A stretch of DNA of 64,000 nucleotides from Perkinsus marinus ATCC 50983 (GCF_000006405.1 NW_003200804.1:251549-315548); one strand, 5' to 3'. Positions 49,401-62,940 are shown, counted from the first letter of the stretch. Notes: a model not told the origin generated them from the letters alone. Numbers and translations: made by a program.

Positions 49401-52400
49401 ATGTCCCTAGCAGCCAGAAGCCGTTGTGCTATCAACGCATCTTGGGGAGTGGACACTGTTGGCGAGGTCTGAACGAAGGACCCTCAGGGGACTTCCCCAG
49501 ACAGGAACTGACCTTCCCGGAGACCTTCGTGGCCCTTCTTGGCATGAAGACGTCTTGTCCCATGGTCCGCACAAGCCAGTCCTCACAATCCTCACCGATG
49601 ACGCTCGGCGTGGTGCCAGCGTTTCCTCCAGAAGTGGCCCCTACAGCGACCGTTACCTTCCTCATAGAGAATTGTGGGCCCACCAGCCAACGCCATAGTC
49701 TGCAGCAGAGCAGGCTCCAAGTGCTTCGGGAGCTTCCTCAACAGTCCACTGTTGTGGCGACCAGCCAAGGCATCGAGCATCCGTGAGCGCTCTGCACATG
49801 CAGCGTGACGATTCCGAATACTTATCAGCTCCGACGACAGGCTCTTCTAAGAAACGACATAATATATAAGCCGTAGATCATCGCTATCGAATCAAGGATG
49901 ACGGATGGTCCCTTCCATATATCTACGGCGATTTCAGTATCCGAGGCAGTGGTAGTCGGGGTCTGGTCGTTGCTGGTGTGCCTCCGAGGCAGCTCATCCA
50001 TCGGCGTATCGGCCAGGCACTGGGCGCAGATATAGTCTGGTATCGATATCATAGTGAGATCTCGGAACTCGGGGATGCATTTACTGTGCCACCTTCCACC
50101 ACATATAAGGCACAAGCTGAAACAGAGCCAGACAAGAACCTCTACTGCTCGACCTCGTGCGTCACAACTCACATTTTAGAGCTGCAGGTCTTCTTTGAAG
50201 CCGTTCCGTCGATGATGGTACCGTTGCACGCTAGGCACCGACGGGAGGCGTTGAAGGACACTTTGTATTGCTCAGCAGCACACTGGTCGCACATGATGAA
50301 TTTGTCATCCCAGAGCTGAGCGATGTTGGAGTCAATTCGAGAAAAGAGTGGTAGAAGAAGCTCACCCAGTCACCGAGCTTATCAGACGAGGCTGTCTTCT
50401 TGACCCAGCGATCTCGGCATTTGCTGTGCCATATGATACCGCACTTCACACACATCATCCTGAGACAGGGCATCCCTGCTGTGTTGCCAACCTGGGCCTA
50501 CTTGGGGGCTGCGAGCTCAGTAGGATCATTGCTCAGAGACTTGCTGCAAATTTGGGCACAATACGGACAACGGTTACATCCAGGACAGTGATAGCTTTTC
50601 TTGTCTGGTAGACCTGCCACCCTCTGAACTGCCAAAGACCCTTCTCGAGCAGAGACTCACTGATGAGACCAGCACAGTAGTAGTGAAGGGCGTCAGAACA
50701 ACAACAGCACTCGATCATGCTACAGCCGTCCCCGAACGACCCACAGATAGCACAGCATTCAAAGAGAAGCCAACGACCGTGAACAAGTAGGGGATCCTAA
50801 GCAGTATGAACATATCAACAATGTGGGGGGGAGTATACTCCAAACCCGGAATCGAATTTTAAACTATCATTGATTAAAAAATATCAAAGATTTCGAGTCT
50901 ACGGAAAATTTTCCATCGCATAGCCGTTTCGGATTCCTCTCTCCGTTTTGGAGATCATATCACAAAAATCGATCACCCGTGAGTAGGTACTTGCGGGGAG
51001 AGGACAGAGGCTTTTCCATAAGTGACCTGCCGTGGCCGAGTGAACACTGTTATGTCTGATCAAGCCGGACCAAGCAGGACCAGGGACGACCGCTCAGGCA
51101 CTCACCTGTACAGGGAACTATGAAATTGGGCGCGACAAGGGCTCCACAGGGGTATGCCAGTGGGGACGGGGGGACAGACGTAGACAACTGAGATAAGCCG
51201 ATTGCACTGATGCAACGACCGGTGGTCTCACCAGAGGCACCAGAGCGATCAGGTCCAGTATTCTTGGGTCTGTGATGATGAGGGAGGCTGGAGATATTGA
51301 GGGCGACAAGAGTAGTCTAGTCGAACTAGATGGAGCCTTCCTAGGTTTCTTCAGCCGCTGCTTGTAACTAGCATGACAACACATGCGTGCTGACCAAGGG
51401 TGGAGACCTACGGAGACGGTCCATCAGTCCCAGGCTTGGTGGTGATCCTTGTGGACCGCCGAGTCCTGGCCGATTTGTCAGATCCCTCAATCGATGCAAC
51501 GTCGATGGGCAGTGCTGGCGAGGACGGCTGAGGCAAAGACGACACTGGAGCGGCTGACGCCGAATACTCCTCCCCATATAAGAGGCCTATTATTCCAATG
51601 TCAACTCTCCAATAAGAGTCTATACCAGTGTTGGAACATGTGCTTGATTTCCTCAGCTGAACTCTTACATATAAGTTCAGAAAAAAAGTGCACGTAAACC
51701 AACATATACATAAATTCCGAGAATTTCCTCACCACCACACGTAGTTGACCATGGGCATATTTCTTCACACTACTCTATACCCTCTGGGAAAGTTGACATA
51801 CCCCTAGGGTCCACGAAGAGGCCCCTCGAGGCTTACTGATTCATTGACGATCTTGGCCACCCCAGCTGCTCCCGCTACTTTCAAGAGATACCGCTCCAAG
51901 ACAAGTTTACCGTTCTTTTCGAATTGCTCGGCAATCTTGTAGGTCTGCGTGTTAGGCATGTTGAAGAGCTTAGCATTAGCGATGATTTGATCGAAATCAT
52001 CCACGAAGTCCTGGACCGACGGGTACCTGCCAGCCTCCGCTAGTCGAGACAGTAGATTTCCGAGCGCACATGTGAGCCTCCGCTTTTTGCCTCATCTTAC
52101 GGAGATTCATAGGCTTCTTTACTACCCTCAAATACAGCGGAGCGAAGGCTGCATTCACGGGCTCGCTGAACAGATGTGACTTGTCGAGAGCCTGTCAAAT
52201 GGCGACAGCCATCAAGTAGAATTGCACGTTCCTCGACTGCTTACTTTAAGTAGATCTAGTGCTCTTATGTACTTGGATTTTGAAGTGCTATCTCGGCAGA
52301 TGGGACAGAAGTATCTAAAGGGCCATTCAAAAGGCCCACGGCCTCCTCTTGGTGTTACTTCACGTCCTTGTCAGTGAGCTCTGTGAACTGCTCTTTGCAA

Positions 52401-54824
52401 GTGAAGTTATCACATTTGGCATGTACCCAGAACTCACAGCCGTCACACTGCACCATATCGTCACACCATACAGTGGACCATGCACGCAGACACACGGGAC
52501 AGTATCTACAGCTCTTGGATGGAAGATGGTACTGATGATGCCAGCACCCACTCGTTGGCATCAAAGCCAGCCCAGCAGGCCCGACATGTGTCAAAAGTGA
52601 TGCTCCAAAGATTCGTGCCGTTGGAAGTAGGCTCCTGTGCTGTCGGCTCCCAGTAGGTCAGTCGACCGCAGCTGTTACCTGTTACACGAACCTTTGTAGT
52701 ATGTCGGAGTAAATCCAACATTTCCGAGATTCCTTTCAGCCCGACACAATGTTAGCAGAGACTGCTAGATGAGTGTCAACAAAGATGTAACTATGTACGA
52801 GCACACAAGCCAGCGAATGAATCCATCAAGCATGCGAATACGGGGACTCGCTGGACCTTAGGATGGCTGCGAAGTCACTGAACTGCTCACATTGTCGACA
52901 GTCCTCACACCTCCACGTGGTCCCCGGCAAGAGACTAGGCGCTACTATAGGAAAGCAGCATGTGCCGTGAGCGCTCATGTTACACCCATGGCAAACGACC
53001 GCCAACTGATAAGCGAGGGCATACACCGATTCACTGCCCTCGCCTACTTCCAGACAGCCGAAGAGCTTAACCAAGGACAGTTTGTCCCAGTTGGTCGGGT
53101 ATGTCCCAAGGGGCTCGCAGCAGTATCTAGTCCCCACAGTGAGGACCACAACTGAGCCAATACGCTTACTGGCAGAGCCTGCAGTCGGGACAGAGGAAAT
53201 CCTGGGGTTGGCGAGACCGACGTTGTGAGCAGGATGATGGTTCGGCTACTGGCCTCTCTAGTTTAGGTCTGATCACCAAAGAGCCATACCACTCCTTCCT
53301 CAACTCATCCGAACGCCTAGGATAAGACCCTCTACTTGGAAAAGGCGTGCAGGTCATGGCAACCCTTTGGCAGTAGCTCGGGCACTGCTGTGGCCACTCC
53401 TTGCAGATACCTGACCAACACCCTCCTCCGAGCATTGAGATGCCCCCCTTTACATGTCTAGATTCCTAAACTGCAGCCCTTCGTCCATCCCGTCGGGTGG
53501 GAGGAGCTTCTCATGCGGCAGTAGACAGTCGCCATGAAAGACACTTCGGCAATTACAGCACTGCAATGGCTGGACGGACTCCTCGTCCTTGCTGTCCGCT
53601 TGCTCCTCCGGTTCAGTTTTGATCTGTTCCCCGATTCCAGTCGATGCCAATCCTCCCAAGGGCGGGTAGTCTTCATCGGAGTCCTTCATGAGCGTGTCAC
53701 CAGTACCCAGAGCGCTGTGGAATCTCCGTAAGGCTTGCTGACGGTCGTCATCTTCTTCTGGGGTCGGACAAGACCGTGGGGACTGAGGTTAGGGCGAGGG
53801 TGTGGTATGCAGCGCAGTAGCCGAACGAGTGACAAACTATTCATTTCTGAAGCTTACTACCCCCTTGAGCTCTGAAGAGTTCGGGTGCCCACTCCCCTGG
53901 CAGCATGCATCTCTGGCCCATCGTATACTCCCTTTCGGCACTTGATACCCACATATGCTACAAGCATACCAACTCTTTTCCTTCTCGCCAGGCGAGCTTG
54001 GAGGTTTCCGCTGATGCAGCTCATCGGGACGCTCCCACACCTTCAAATCTGATAGTACCTGTCCAAGGTGAGAAAGATACCTTGGACAGCGTCGATCCGT
54101 ATATATTCCCTGTGTGTGGTTTCGAGCACTCCAGGATCATCACCAACAATACTCCTCACACTGGCTGTCAGTGTCGGAAATATATGTTCACTCTCCTCAG
54201 ACGAGCACAGAAGTTTCCTCGCTAATTACACAAGTTTACATACGAATTCGAATAGGAGTGTACGGAAACCAACAAAAAGCCTCCAAAACTTCCTCAGAAT
54301 TTTCACATTGTCACCAACACATGCAGTGCACCAAAGTTTCCGCACTACATAGATTTGCATATCCTCAGGGTCCAGCCAATGCCTGTCAGTAGCGCTCCTC
54401 GACAGCTGAATATCCCCATGAGTGAGTGAGATGGCCAGTGACTCCGCGAGCTCCTTGGCGTCCCGTAACGAGGGGAGCTTCAATGGTCGTAGAGCCTCCA
54501 GCTCGGGAGCACTCGCATCGATGAATTGAATATAGTACCTAAAACGACCTCCTACACGACCAGTGGTCGTCGCACACTGAGCAAAACCCCGGAGGTCCAT
54601 AGACTACCAAGGCAGATTGCGTGAAGACTGGGAGCCGCTCGAGCAGACGAAAGACTTCAGTATTACCTTCTCCATTTCACAGTGAAGTACTTGACCACTC
54701 CAATACGATAAGAGGACCCCTCAACATTGCTGCTCTCCTTGGGTTGATCCTTCATCACTACACCCCATCCTACCGCTCCGAACTGATCGGTGACCCTCAG
54801 ACGCCGGAGATTGCAGGCTGGCAT
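46403..54824 (-). CDS. Trithorax/MLL-like histone methyltransferase (PHD-bromo-FYR-SET)
   Basis: A large multi-exon gene, likely an H3K4 methyltransferase. The start MPACNLRRLRVTDQFGAVGW is at 54824. Several zinc-finger blocks follow: WYACSICGYQVPKGS (54.0 kb), LQCCNCRSVFHGDCLLP (53.5), VVCHGCNMSAHGTCCFP with WRCEDCRQC (52.9), and CPVCLRAWSTVWCDDMVQCD (52.5). A bromodomain end is DFDQIIANAKLFNMPNTQTY (51.9). More PHDs are CCCCSDALHYYCAGL (50.6) and CLICGGRWHSKCIPEF (50.0). An extended PHD is CSLCGSRSDTLYG and HTCPLCRCTGAYVPCVCGRN (48.5-48.9). An FYR-like part follows (GLSVIRMGTIDSKHQLEQ, SIEVAWRQLVEQFS). The SET domain has RSRIHNYGLFAKVRFAKGDM, VEYAGEIVR, RFINHSCNPNC and EITYDYQFAVE, and the post-SET is CKCGAPNCLGRLN to 46403. 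Introns hold RepA copies. Confidence 0.88.
51629..51775 (-). repeat. RepA copy 9 (intronic, sense to the gene)
   Basis: It has GTGTTGGAACATGTGCTTGA, TTCCTCAGCTGAACTC and CACACGTAGTTGACCATGGG. It lies in a SET-gene intron. Confidence 0.7.
54168..54345 (-). repeat. RepA copy 10 (intronic, sense to the gene)
   Basis: The best-preserved copy: AGTTTCCTCGCTAATTACAC, TACATACGAATTCGAATAGG, TACGGAAACCAAC and TTGTCACCAACACATGCAGT. It lies in an early SET-gene intron. Confidence 0.8.
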
Positions 54825-55253
54825 GTGTGAGTCAAGACAACCACCTCACGCTGAGGTCCTCAATCTATATACAGTACGCGCCACCTAGGAACGCGCGAAC
54901 TGGGCGGGCACTTTTTCCTTTCATTTTGATGAATTTCGACCTAATTCTTTCACCGTTGATGTATAGAAAGCCTATATAAGCCTATGTAATACATATATAG
55001 ATAAATGAATATGTAAATGTCCCCTCACTGGACATCCCCCAGTCCCTTCCTCATCTGGAACGATGGGAGGTCTAGTCCCAGGACTTTGCAGCATATCCCT
55101 ACCTAATGGCTAGTGTGCATGACCAATCATACCGCATCCAGTCATCCTCCCATTATACTTCACCACATTTTGACTATGCCAACCCAACACGATGATGACA
55201 ATAAAATAATAAAAAAATCACACAAGGTCACCAACGTGTAGATCAGGAGCTTA
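54825..55253. other. Promoter-proximal region of the SET gene, with RepC
   Basis: This intergenic stretch lies between the 5' end of the SET gene and the 3' end of the acyl-CoA dehydrogenase. It contains RepC (54872-54968) 48 bp upstream of the predicted start codon, and AT-rich sequence near 54980-55015. Confidence 0.5.
54872..54968 (-). repeat. RepC copy 2
   Basis: This is the reverse complement of 19437-19530: CAGTACGCGCCACCTAGGAA, CGCGCGAACTGGGCGGGCAC, TTCGACCTAATTCTTTCACC. It sits just upstream of the SET gene start. Confidence 0.75.
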
Positions 55254-56601
55254 TCATAGCCTGCTCGTAGCCTTCTTATACTGTCTATCAGCCTGCCTTA
55301 TACCGAGGTCCAGCAAGATCTCCTCCGAACCACCAGGAATGGCCAAGCCACGCACATCCCGATAGAGTCGTTCCACAACCTCACCAAGCCCACTCCTCGT
55401 ATAGGCATTACCACCGAAGATCTGAGCCGCCTCCCGAGCACAGTACTCAAACACCTGATGAAAGAACCTATCCAAAAGGGCACAAGGACCTTCCCCTCAC
55501 CTTAGTGCTGTGGGCCTTCATCAGAGCTATAGTGCCTCCCAACGCATCCATGCTCTCCACCCACGGCATAGTCGACATCTGGTGAGTGACGCTTTCAAGC
55601 CAGTGGCTCGTCCCTTCGATCTGTCTGGACATCTCTGCCAACTTCCATCGAATGACCGGGTGCTCCATGAGGGTCTTGCCAAAGGTCTTTCTCTTCTGAG
55701 CATACTTGAATGAAAGCTCATAGAGAATTCTTGAAAACCGCAGCGCTTGAATGATAAGTCCCCAGCGCTCATGGTTGAAGTTATACATGATCACCTTAAA
55801 ACCATCATTATCCTTGCCGATGAGATTCTCCACCGGGACTTTCACATCATCGAGTTCAACGAAGGTAGTGCCACTAGATAGCACACCTTGGCAGTCCATT
55901 CTGGTGGTCCTAAGGCCGGGCATGCCCCTCTCCACCAACAGCATAGATATGCCCTTCATGCCCGGGCCCCCAGTTCTGACAGCAACCGAGAAGTAGTCGG
56001 AGAATATGCCGTTTGTGATCCACTTTTTCTGGCCGTTAACAATGTAATGCTTCCCATCAGGGGTCAGCTTAGCAGTAGTCCTAATACTGGCCACATCACT
56101 CCCAGCATGGGGCTCCGTGATACACAAACATATGTTCTTTTCTCCTCGGACACATGGAGGAGCGACTCGAGCCTTCATCTCAGGGGTCCCGAAGTTCAAG
56201 ACAGTAGGCAGGCCTATGTTGAGGCCGCCCATCATTCCCCACATGACGCCACCAGAGCCGCACCTACAAAGCTCATCGATGAAGATGAGCTCATGGAAGT
56301 AGTCGAAGCCTTGTGGCTTGGCAGCAACAACAGGATCAGCGTAGTCGTAACCCTTAGGGCCGACCAAACTGGGCAGGAGGCCAGCCCTGTAGCACTTTGC
56401 GTAGATCTCCATGGGAATGGCCTTCTCCTTCTCCCACTCACTGACGTTGGGCATGACCTCGTCCTCTACGAACTTGCGGCACCTGGCCCGCCATTCAACG
56501 TGGGACTGTGAGTAGTAGGGGCTGCTGTGGCCCTTGCTGTACCAGCTAGGCTCCGCATACGGGACTGGAGATCCGAAGGTCTCCTTCGCAATAACGGGCA
56601 T
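55254..56601 (-). CDS. Acyl-CoA dehydrogenase
   Basis: An FAD-dependent flavoprotein that oxidises acyl-CoA to enoyl-CoA. From ATG 56601: MPVIAKETFGSPVPYAEPSW, an N-terminal helical domain (WRARCRKFVEDEVMPNVSEW), LCITEPHAGSDVASIRTTAK (acyl-CoA/FAD signature), KKWITNGIFSDYFSVAVRTG, then FNHERWGLIIQALRFSRILY and TFGKTLMEHPVIRWKLAEM. Exon 1 ends ALMKAHSTK and joins across a 46-nt intron to VFEYCAREAAQIFGGNAYTR, ending LYRDVRGLAIPGGSEEILLD and KKATSRL. In most family members the catalytic Glu lies in the Y-E-G-T-E stretch; here PGGSEE occupies it. No clear transit peptide is seen, so compartment and substrate are open. Confidence 0.92.
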
Positions 56602-57961
56602 TGATTACGTATCAACTGGGCTACATTCCCATGCTCATTCCAGTGACACTCCTATGAGGCACATAATGGAGACGCCTCGGACGAGCGTCTCAAGGTTACG
56701 GAAAAGGCGTGATCACAAGGCCACACTCTGTCGTTTTTGTGGGAACGTTCAGATTGACTGGACAGATTCTACTGGAAGATTTGTAGCAGTAGAAAATACT
56801 ATCGAACCACTTACTACACCATGAAGACCCCACCCCAAAAAGACGGATGAAAACCAATCTTGCGCGTCTACAAGCAGCGTTGTAGAGTTTCAAGGTCACC
56901 TAAGCGAGCAAGTTGCCCCATCTCCCGGGCGTTCCGGTAGAGGCGCAATGTCCAGACCTGATCACTAAATTCACATCACTATCAGATAGCCTATCACTCT
57001 TTACGCTTGCCATTCCCCACACTTCGTCAGTTTCCAGGTGCTTAGTGAACTCATTCTGGAACACCATTCTGGAATTGCTATTTACACGTAATATGAGGTT
57101 CCAAATAGATCCTAGGATAAAGTGCTACTAAACTGAACGACCCCTTCCTTCTCCGGCCAACATTCCCCACACTTTGGGACTTTATGGAGGTCATGGTCGA
57201 TGAATGAGAGCTGTTCCCCACTGGTGATTGTAAGTATTGCAATAGGGCCTACTCAGAACTTCTGAGTCTGAAGACCTTATAAGCGAATCATATAAGCATT
57301 ATTGCCAATGAGCCTGGGGAAGAATCATTCTCTCAAGTGCATGAGCTGTTCAAACTGGAGTCTCACCTCAACTTTGGATTGGCTTGTTCCACGCCCATAA
57401 CATCTGAATATCCACATACATACATTGTTAGGCTCAAAGTGTGCAGAACGTCGTCGAGAGGGCGATCTTGCCGGAGACAGAGAACAAGTTGTTAGCTTGA
57501 AGCTGAGGCAGATATCGCATTTGATTGAATACGTGAAAGCACCTCACTGCACTCATTCGCATATAATGTTCATTTCACTACTTACGGCTCGCTGAGGTGG
57601 TCCCTAATACGAGTATTACGAGGTCCAGGCATCGTAATACTTTTATTACTGAGGAACCCTCACTGAGGATTCCTCAGTAATATCTCCTTTGGGGGTTAGA
57701 TCCGTGATTCGCGAGCAGCGAAATAGAGAGTGAAATAATGTATCCGATGGCACACATCGTATATGAACTGATCACTGATGAGCGATTGAAACTTCCGGAC
57801 TGAGGACGATTTTCTCACTTTTTCGGCAGCAGGTCTATCTTGGATTTCCCCATAAAAGGCTTGTGGATTTCATGTTGGGACTATTATCTTTTCGCATTAG
57901 AGAAACCCGCGCGCCACTGCCAACGCGAAACGTGAGAGACCGTGCATGATCAAACTCTTTA
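56602..57961. other. Intergenic stretch with hairpin
   Basis: About 1.36 kb lie between the acyl-CoA dehydrogenase start and the MSH2 stop. Several short open frames have no features. A perfect 12-bp inverted repeat lies at 57645-57681. Confidence 0.45.
57645..57681. other. Perfect 12-bp inverted repeat
   Basis: ATTACTGAGGAA (57645-57656) and TTCCTCAGTAAT (57670-57681) flank a 13-nt loop. It lies about 280 bp downstream of the MSH2 stop. It could mark a mobile-element end or a 3'-end hairpin. Confidence 0.85.
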
Positions 57962-60900
57962 TTAAACCCTAAGAAGATGCGCCTTCTCGATGAATTCGTC
58001 GCGGTTCTTCGAGACTTCGGCAAGGTGCCTCAACAACAGCTGCTTGATAACCTTGTCGGTAACTGTCGACAATCCTGATGCACGGGCTTCGGCTGACATT
58101 ACGACGTCTTCAGGGAAACCTGATAGCGCGGAACTCCAAGTTGGAGTCCACACAGAGGAAGGGGCCTCCCTCACCGGCCAGCCTCGCGACGTTCATGCCG
58201 TAGCTCTGCGTTGTAGGGCCTGGGCGAATAGAGTAGAGGAAAGTTATCTTGCCAGTATGCTCATCAACAGCTGCAGCTACATGGGCATTTGAGACTACAC
58301 CATCAGGAAACGTGGACTGAGATAAAATCCCGAAATCTGCACCCCAAAACATAGACCTGACTCACGGCAAGTGTAGCCAGCTCATGGAAGTGCGTCGCGA
58401 AGAGCACAAAGGACTTAGACTCAGCGGCAATATACCTAATAGGACTCGTTATGATTCACTCAAGGGCGCGATCGCGACTCACTTAGTGATATGCCAGGCT
58501 AACCCAAAGCCATCCTCAGTGCTTGTTCCTCGGCCAAGCTCGTCTATGATCACCAGACTGTATTCATCCGCGCTTTGAATCTGCGAGCACCATCCCCCTC
58601 CACTGCATACCGTGCGCTCATGTTATACTATGGAAGCAGCATCCAGCATCTCTGCCATGAATGTAGACACACCGCGTATCTGATAGTCTGACGCTCCCAC
58701 TCGACACATTATCGATCGAAAGATGCCCAGCCGAGCCTAAGGAAACTCAAGCTCTTCCGAAAGCAACTCATTCTCGAACTCACCCTCTGGGCAGGCACGA
58801 AGGACCCTATCTGATTGAGGAACACACAGAGAGCTGCCGTCCGAATGTAGGTGCTCTTGCCGCCCATGTTGGGACCAGTGATGACCATAACTCTGCCATC
58901 ATTTCCATTCATGTGACCCGTACCCTCTCTCTGCATTTTAACGTCATTCGGGACGAACCTGTCTCCACAAAAGGCGATCTGTGTTCTACCGTGCACAGCG
59001 ATTCTCGGGACAAGCCATGAGACGCACCGAGAATATACGAAATCAGAATAATACTCAACTGCGCTTCATTCCAAGGGACGTTTTCTCACTTTTTAGAGTA
59101 CTCGCATATCGGAGGGATTCTAACACCTCGTCGAACAGTCGCAGTAGTACGTTAGGAACTCTGCAGTAGATAACTCTCTTCCCATAGCACCACGTCAAAT
59201 AATCAATCAGGAACCGTTATTATATATATTCTCCTCGTATTGCAGTACGTTCCTACTTACTCTCCCATAGCGTCGTCCATTTTGATATCGCCGTTTATTC
59301 TCGCCTCCTCCACTAGAACATGCCTCGCGCCCTCAATGTCAATGCACACCGGAGGAGTTGCATCGTCAATCTCCGCTCGAACCATGCGATGAGTCAGAGC
59401 GCAGCAGGCGAAGGAGCACTGAGCGAGCCAATTCTTAGAGGATACGCAAGGCAAGTGTGAACTGCTTACTAGGACATCTAGGGACGCCAGAACATCAGCC
59501 AGTCGAGCTACTGCTGGGTGATAGGTCGCCGCTACCTCAACTGTGCGCTTCTGAATATCACGTGCGGCTTCGTTATACCTATCGCGCACCAATTACTCGG
59601 GTGCGATAGTCGATATTACTATACTATAGTCTGTTTTTCGATACATTAACTGTATAATACTATAATGACTATGTAGAGATGTATAGACTGTATAGTACGA
59701 TAGTTCTATTACAGTGCCAGCCAATTATATATACTCCATTAGAATGAATCCCTATCGAATGCTGATGAACACAATTGTAGTAGGCTATTCAAGTTCTCAG
59801 TATCCATCACGAGAGCACAGGCATCTCCCGTTTAGCATACCGGCTCTGGGCGTCCATGAATCGTGAGACGGCAAGCTCCAGTGGTCCACATGTGAACAGG
59901 AACTCTGCCTTGTTGATTTGCACCTTCTTGTACCTGCATCGAGTATCGCCCTGCCCTTTGAGACGTTTATCCTACGCTCTTGTTTTCTCCACACTAGCCT
60001 GTTGTTTCTTAGGAACCCTCAGACACCAATAGTGCGGCGCAGCAGCCTACAAGGACCATCCCATCACAAAACCTCTCCACGAAGTTGATGCCACCTCAGC
60101 TAGCCTCGCTTCCGTCTTAATTTTCCTCGACACTTCCTGTTTGATGACCTCCATTTCCTCCCGTGCGGCATCCCTATGACCCGCCAGCTCCTCCAGTTGA
60201 GGCGTTATCCCACCTGATACGACCACATCCAACCACGAAGGAGAAACGCCTGTCCACTTCGAATTCTGAACTCCCTGTCTCTAGCGATCGCTTCGAAGTC
60301 GACGCACTTCTCCATGAGGTCCATGAAGCGATCACAGCTATGAACACAAGCATTCATGGGCTTTACAAATTGCTGAGAATAAATAGAAACTCACAAGACA
60401 GAAACTACCGCGTCCAATTACTTCCTCTACGGCCTCCTGGGCCTCAGGGGTAGGCGCAGGCGTGTTCTGAATCTCAAAAGCGATATCTTGAGCACTCGCA
60501 AGACATTCATACCTACGAATGATGAGGAGACAATACAGTAGCAGTAGGCGAACCCTACAGTCGGACGAGCTCTTCGAGGGATATTTTCTCATGACCCCAT
60601 CCTTGTCTGGAGGCCACTTGCACCATCTTCATGCGGAGCCGATCGAGATCAGGAATTGTCTTGAGATGGCGCCGTAGAAGGGAGTTCCTCAAGGCGTCAC
60701 AATGGAGGAGATACCCAACCTGAGAGAACAAGGACAAGATCTTCTCATGAATTTCCACAGGAGTGGTATGTATTTACAATATCGTGTCGCTTGCGGATTT
60801 CCTTTATTTCCACTAGAGGATTCCTCGCCCACTGTAAGATCCTTCGCTGCCCACCTTTGCTCCTTATAGAGGCTCCTACCATAAATGCCATACCTTCCCA

Positions 60901-62400
60901 CCAACGCGGCTTGCATACCTAATAGGCCCACGAGGGACTTTCCAGACTGTCCAACTCCGCTTGTGGTAGATGGGAGTACATGCAGCGCTGTAAGAGCTGC
61001 CTGAGGGAATCACAACGCCCTAATGCGTTCGGGTTCTGTTGTGCTGGTTAATCCATCCCCAATGCTAACATATATATATTTCCCTATAGCTTATAGCTAT
61101 AGGGAAATAAAAAAATATTCGGATTATTTACGAAAAAAAAATTAATGAAAATTTTCCAAAATTATTTTCGTCCATTAAAATTATTAATTACGGTACGTTA
61201 TCAAATACCGCGGTATTAAATGAGATAATACTATAATAATGAACGCCCATTACAGGTCTACAAATTCCACATCACAGTGCGAAGAGATCACCTGATCTAG
61301 CCTCAGGAAAGCATCGCACTTCAGCTGACTCAAGGAGCATTTCCTATAGAAGGAGGATTCACAGGCGAGCTTGAGAGCTGAAGCCAAAGTCATCATGGCC
61401 AGCGAGGCGAGGTCTTGCTTGTCGACCTGAGAACAATCCACAATGTTAGTGCCGTTGATCTGTCTAAGCAACCCATACTGGTAGCTTCCGGGCCTCATCC
61501 TCCGAGAGAAGGCTTTCAATAGAGAAGTCCTTGACCATCTTCGTCCCTGAGACCTTCACGTTTGGAACGCAGCGCTCTAACAACTCGAGGACCTGAGAAC
61601 GTCAAGGGAGCTCAAATACCCGCGAGCATCAATATGGTTTCACCTTTTCCGTGACGCTCTGGCTGTCATTATCATAGGCGCTTACGAAGACACGCTCGTC
61701 TGGCCCAGCCTACAGCAACCACGAAAGGTCAGGGCGAGCTATGCATATCCTACCATACCCCATGCACAGCAACCAGCGAAAATTTCACTAAAATGATCAC
61801 AGAAGATTATCTATTCAATCGATCGGCATCATCAACCGCCAATTTCGGGTCTCTATGACCGTACATGTCCGCAGGGCAGTAAACTCATAGCACCAATTCC
61901 AATCCCCCACAACGTGCCTGGATGACTGCCGCTTCCAACAGGGCCAAGTTCCTCCCACCCCCACTAGCAGGCTCCACAAACGCTGTTGAGGCCACCACCT
62001 AGGAACAGATGCGAGGGGCTTGAGGAGGTGCAGACTCACTAAGGAAAGGCTATCGAAAGTGGCCAACCCTAAAGAGGTTCCCTCAGCGCCATCCTTCACC
62101 ACAACGCACAGCGACTTGCACGGCGTTCTCATTCCTTGATCCTGGTCCGCATCAGGCCGACCAACAACGGACATTACTCTCAACAAGCAGGTTCTCTTAC
62201 TACTATTGAACACCCCTAGGCTCCGATCCCTCCCAGGGTATCAATACTGTAGGACCTGCTACTAATTGAAAGAGCTCAAGATCCTGCTGCGAGGCAATGA
62301 AACTACGAGTAGATATTAGACATACGTTCAAGGCAAGACTACCCTTCCATTGAGGGAGCTTTAAGACTGTAAAAACTCGAGCCGCTTGGGAAGACTCCAG
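57962..62400 (-). CDS. MSH2: DNA mismatch repair protein MSH2
   Basis: The MutS homologue that pairs with MSH6/MSH3 to recognise mismatches. Reading down the minus strand: [18 protein letters not shown] (connector, 62.1 kb), [45 protein letters not shown]-like core [16 protein letters not shown] (61.3), [20 protein letters not shown] (60.6), [16 protein letters not shown] core (60.2), [20 protein letters not shown] (59.5), [33 protein letters not shown] (Walker A, 58.9), [34 protein letters not shown] (Walker B), [13 protein letters not shown] and [12 protein letters not shown], ending EKAHLLRV at 57962. About fifteen introns; one (about 61060-61245) is extremely AT-rich. The N-terminal exons past 62.2 kb are uncertain. 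Confidence 0.87.
61079..61107. other. Perfect 13-bp hairpin in AT-rich MSH2 intron
   Basis: TTTCCCTATAGCT and AGCTATAGGGAAA pair perfectly around TAT. It lies in a roughly 180-bp AT-rich stretch. Confidence 0.85.
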
Positions 62401-62462
62401 AGCGGTGACGGCTCGTAAATTACGAGTCGTAATCCACATCGTATTCTTCGCCACAACGAACC

Positions 62463-62940
62463 TCACAAACCACAGGTGCATCGGACGGCACTGGCGTTGT
62501 CAAATCTGCCGAGGAGGGGAGGGGACACCTTGCGCATCCGAGTTACCACGGGAAAGGCCATTGCCACTACTTGCAGTAACTCAACGCTCTCGTGACCGGC
62601 CTCGGCAATCCATACGATCATCAGCCTGGTGGTGACACTAGCTGCAACTGCGAGCAGATCACTCGGAAGGTCGCCCTTACTAACAGGCGCGAAGTCCAGC
62701 GCTGCAACTCTCAGCCCCCCCGGGGCAGGGACAATACCGAGTAGATCCACAAGGAAAGGACCTTGGCCCTGGCGGACTTGGGAGAAGGGGGGTAGGACTT
62801 CGTCCACCTTCACCTCAGAACCGCCGTCACTGACAGCTAGCCTTTGACCTGTCCCTGTCCCTGGCCACGAGGCACACGGCAGATCAACACTAAAGTTGAA
62901 AACCTTGGGTAGGGCCGGTGTACGTTACTAATTGATCATT
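62463..62940 (-). CDS. Unassigned open frame, possibly part of the next gene
   Basis: The minus frame continues upstream of the ATG at 62813 and reads ALPKVFNFSVDLPCASWPG, DGGSEVKVDEVLPPFSQVRQ, GPFLVDLLGIVPAPGGLRVA and RLMIVWIAEAGHESVELLQV. It has coding-like composition but does not match MSH2 domain I by eye. It could be the 3' part of the truncated gene at 63.6 kb or a divergent MSH2 N-terminus. Confidence 0.35.
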
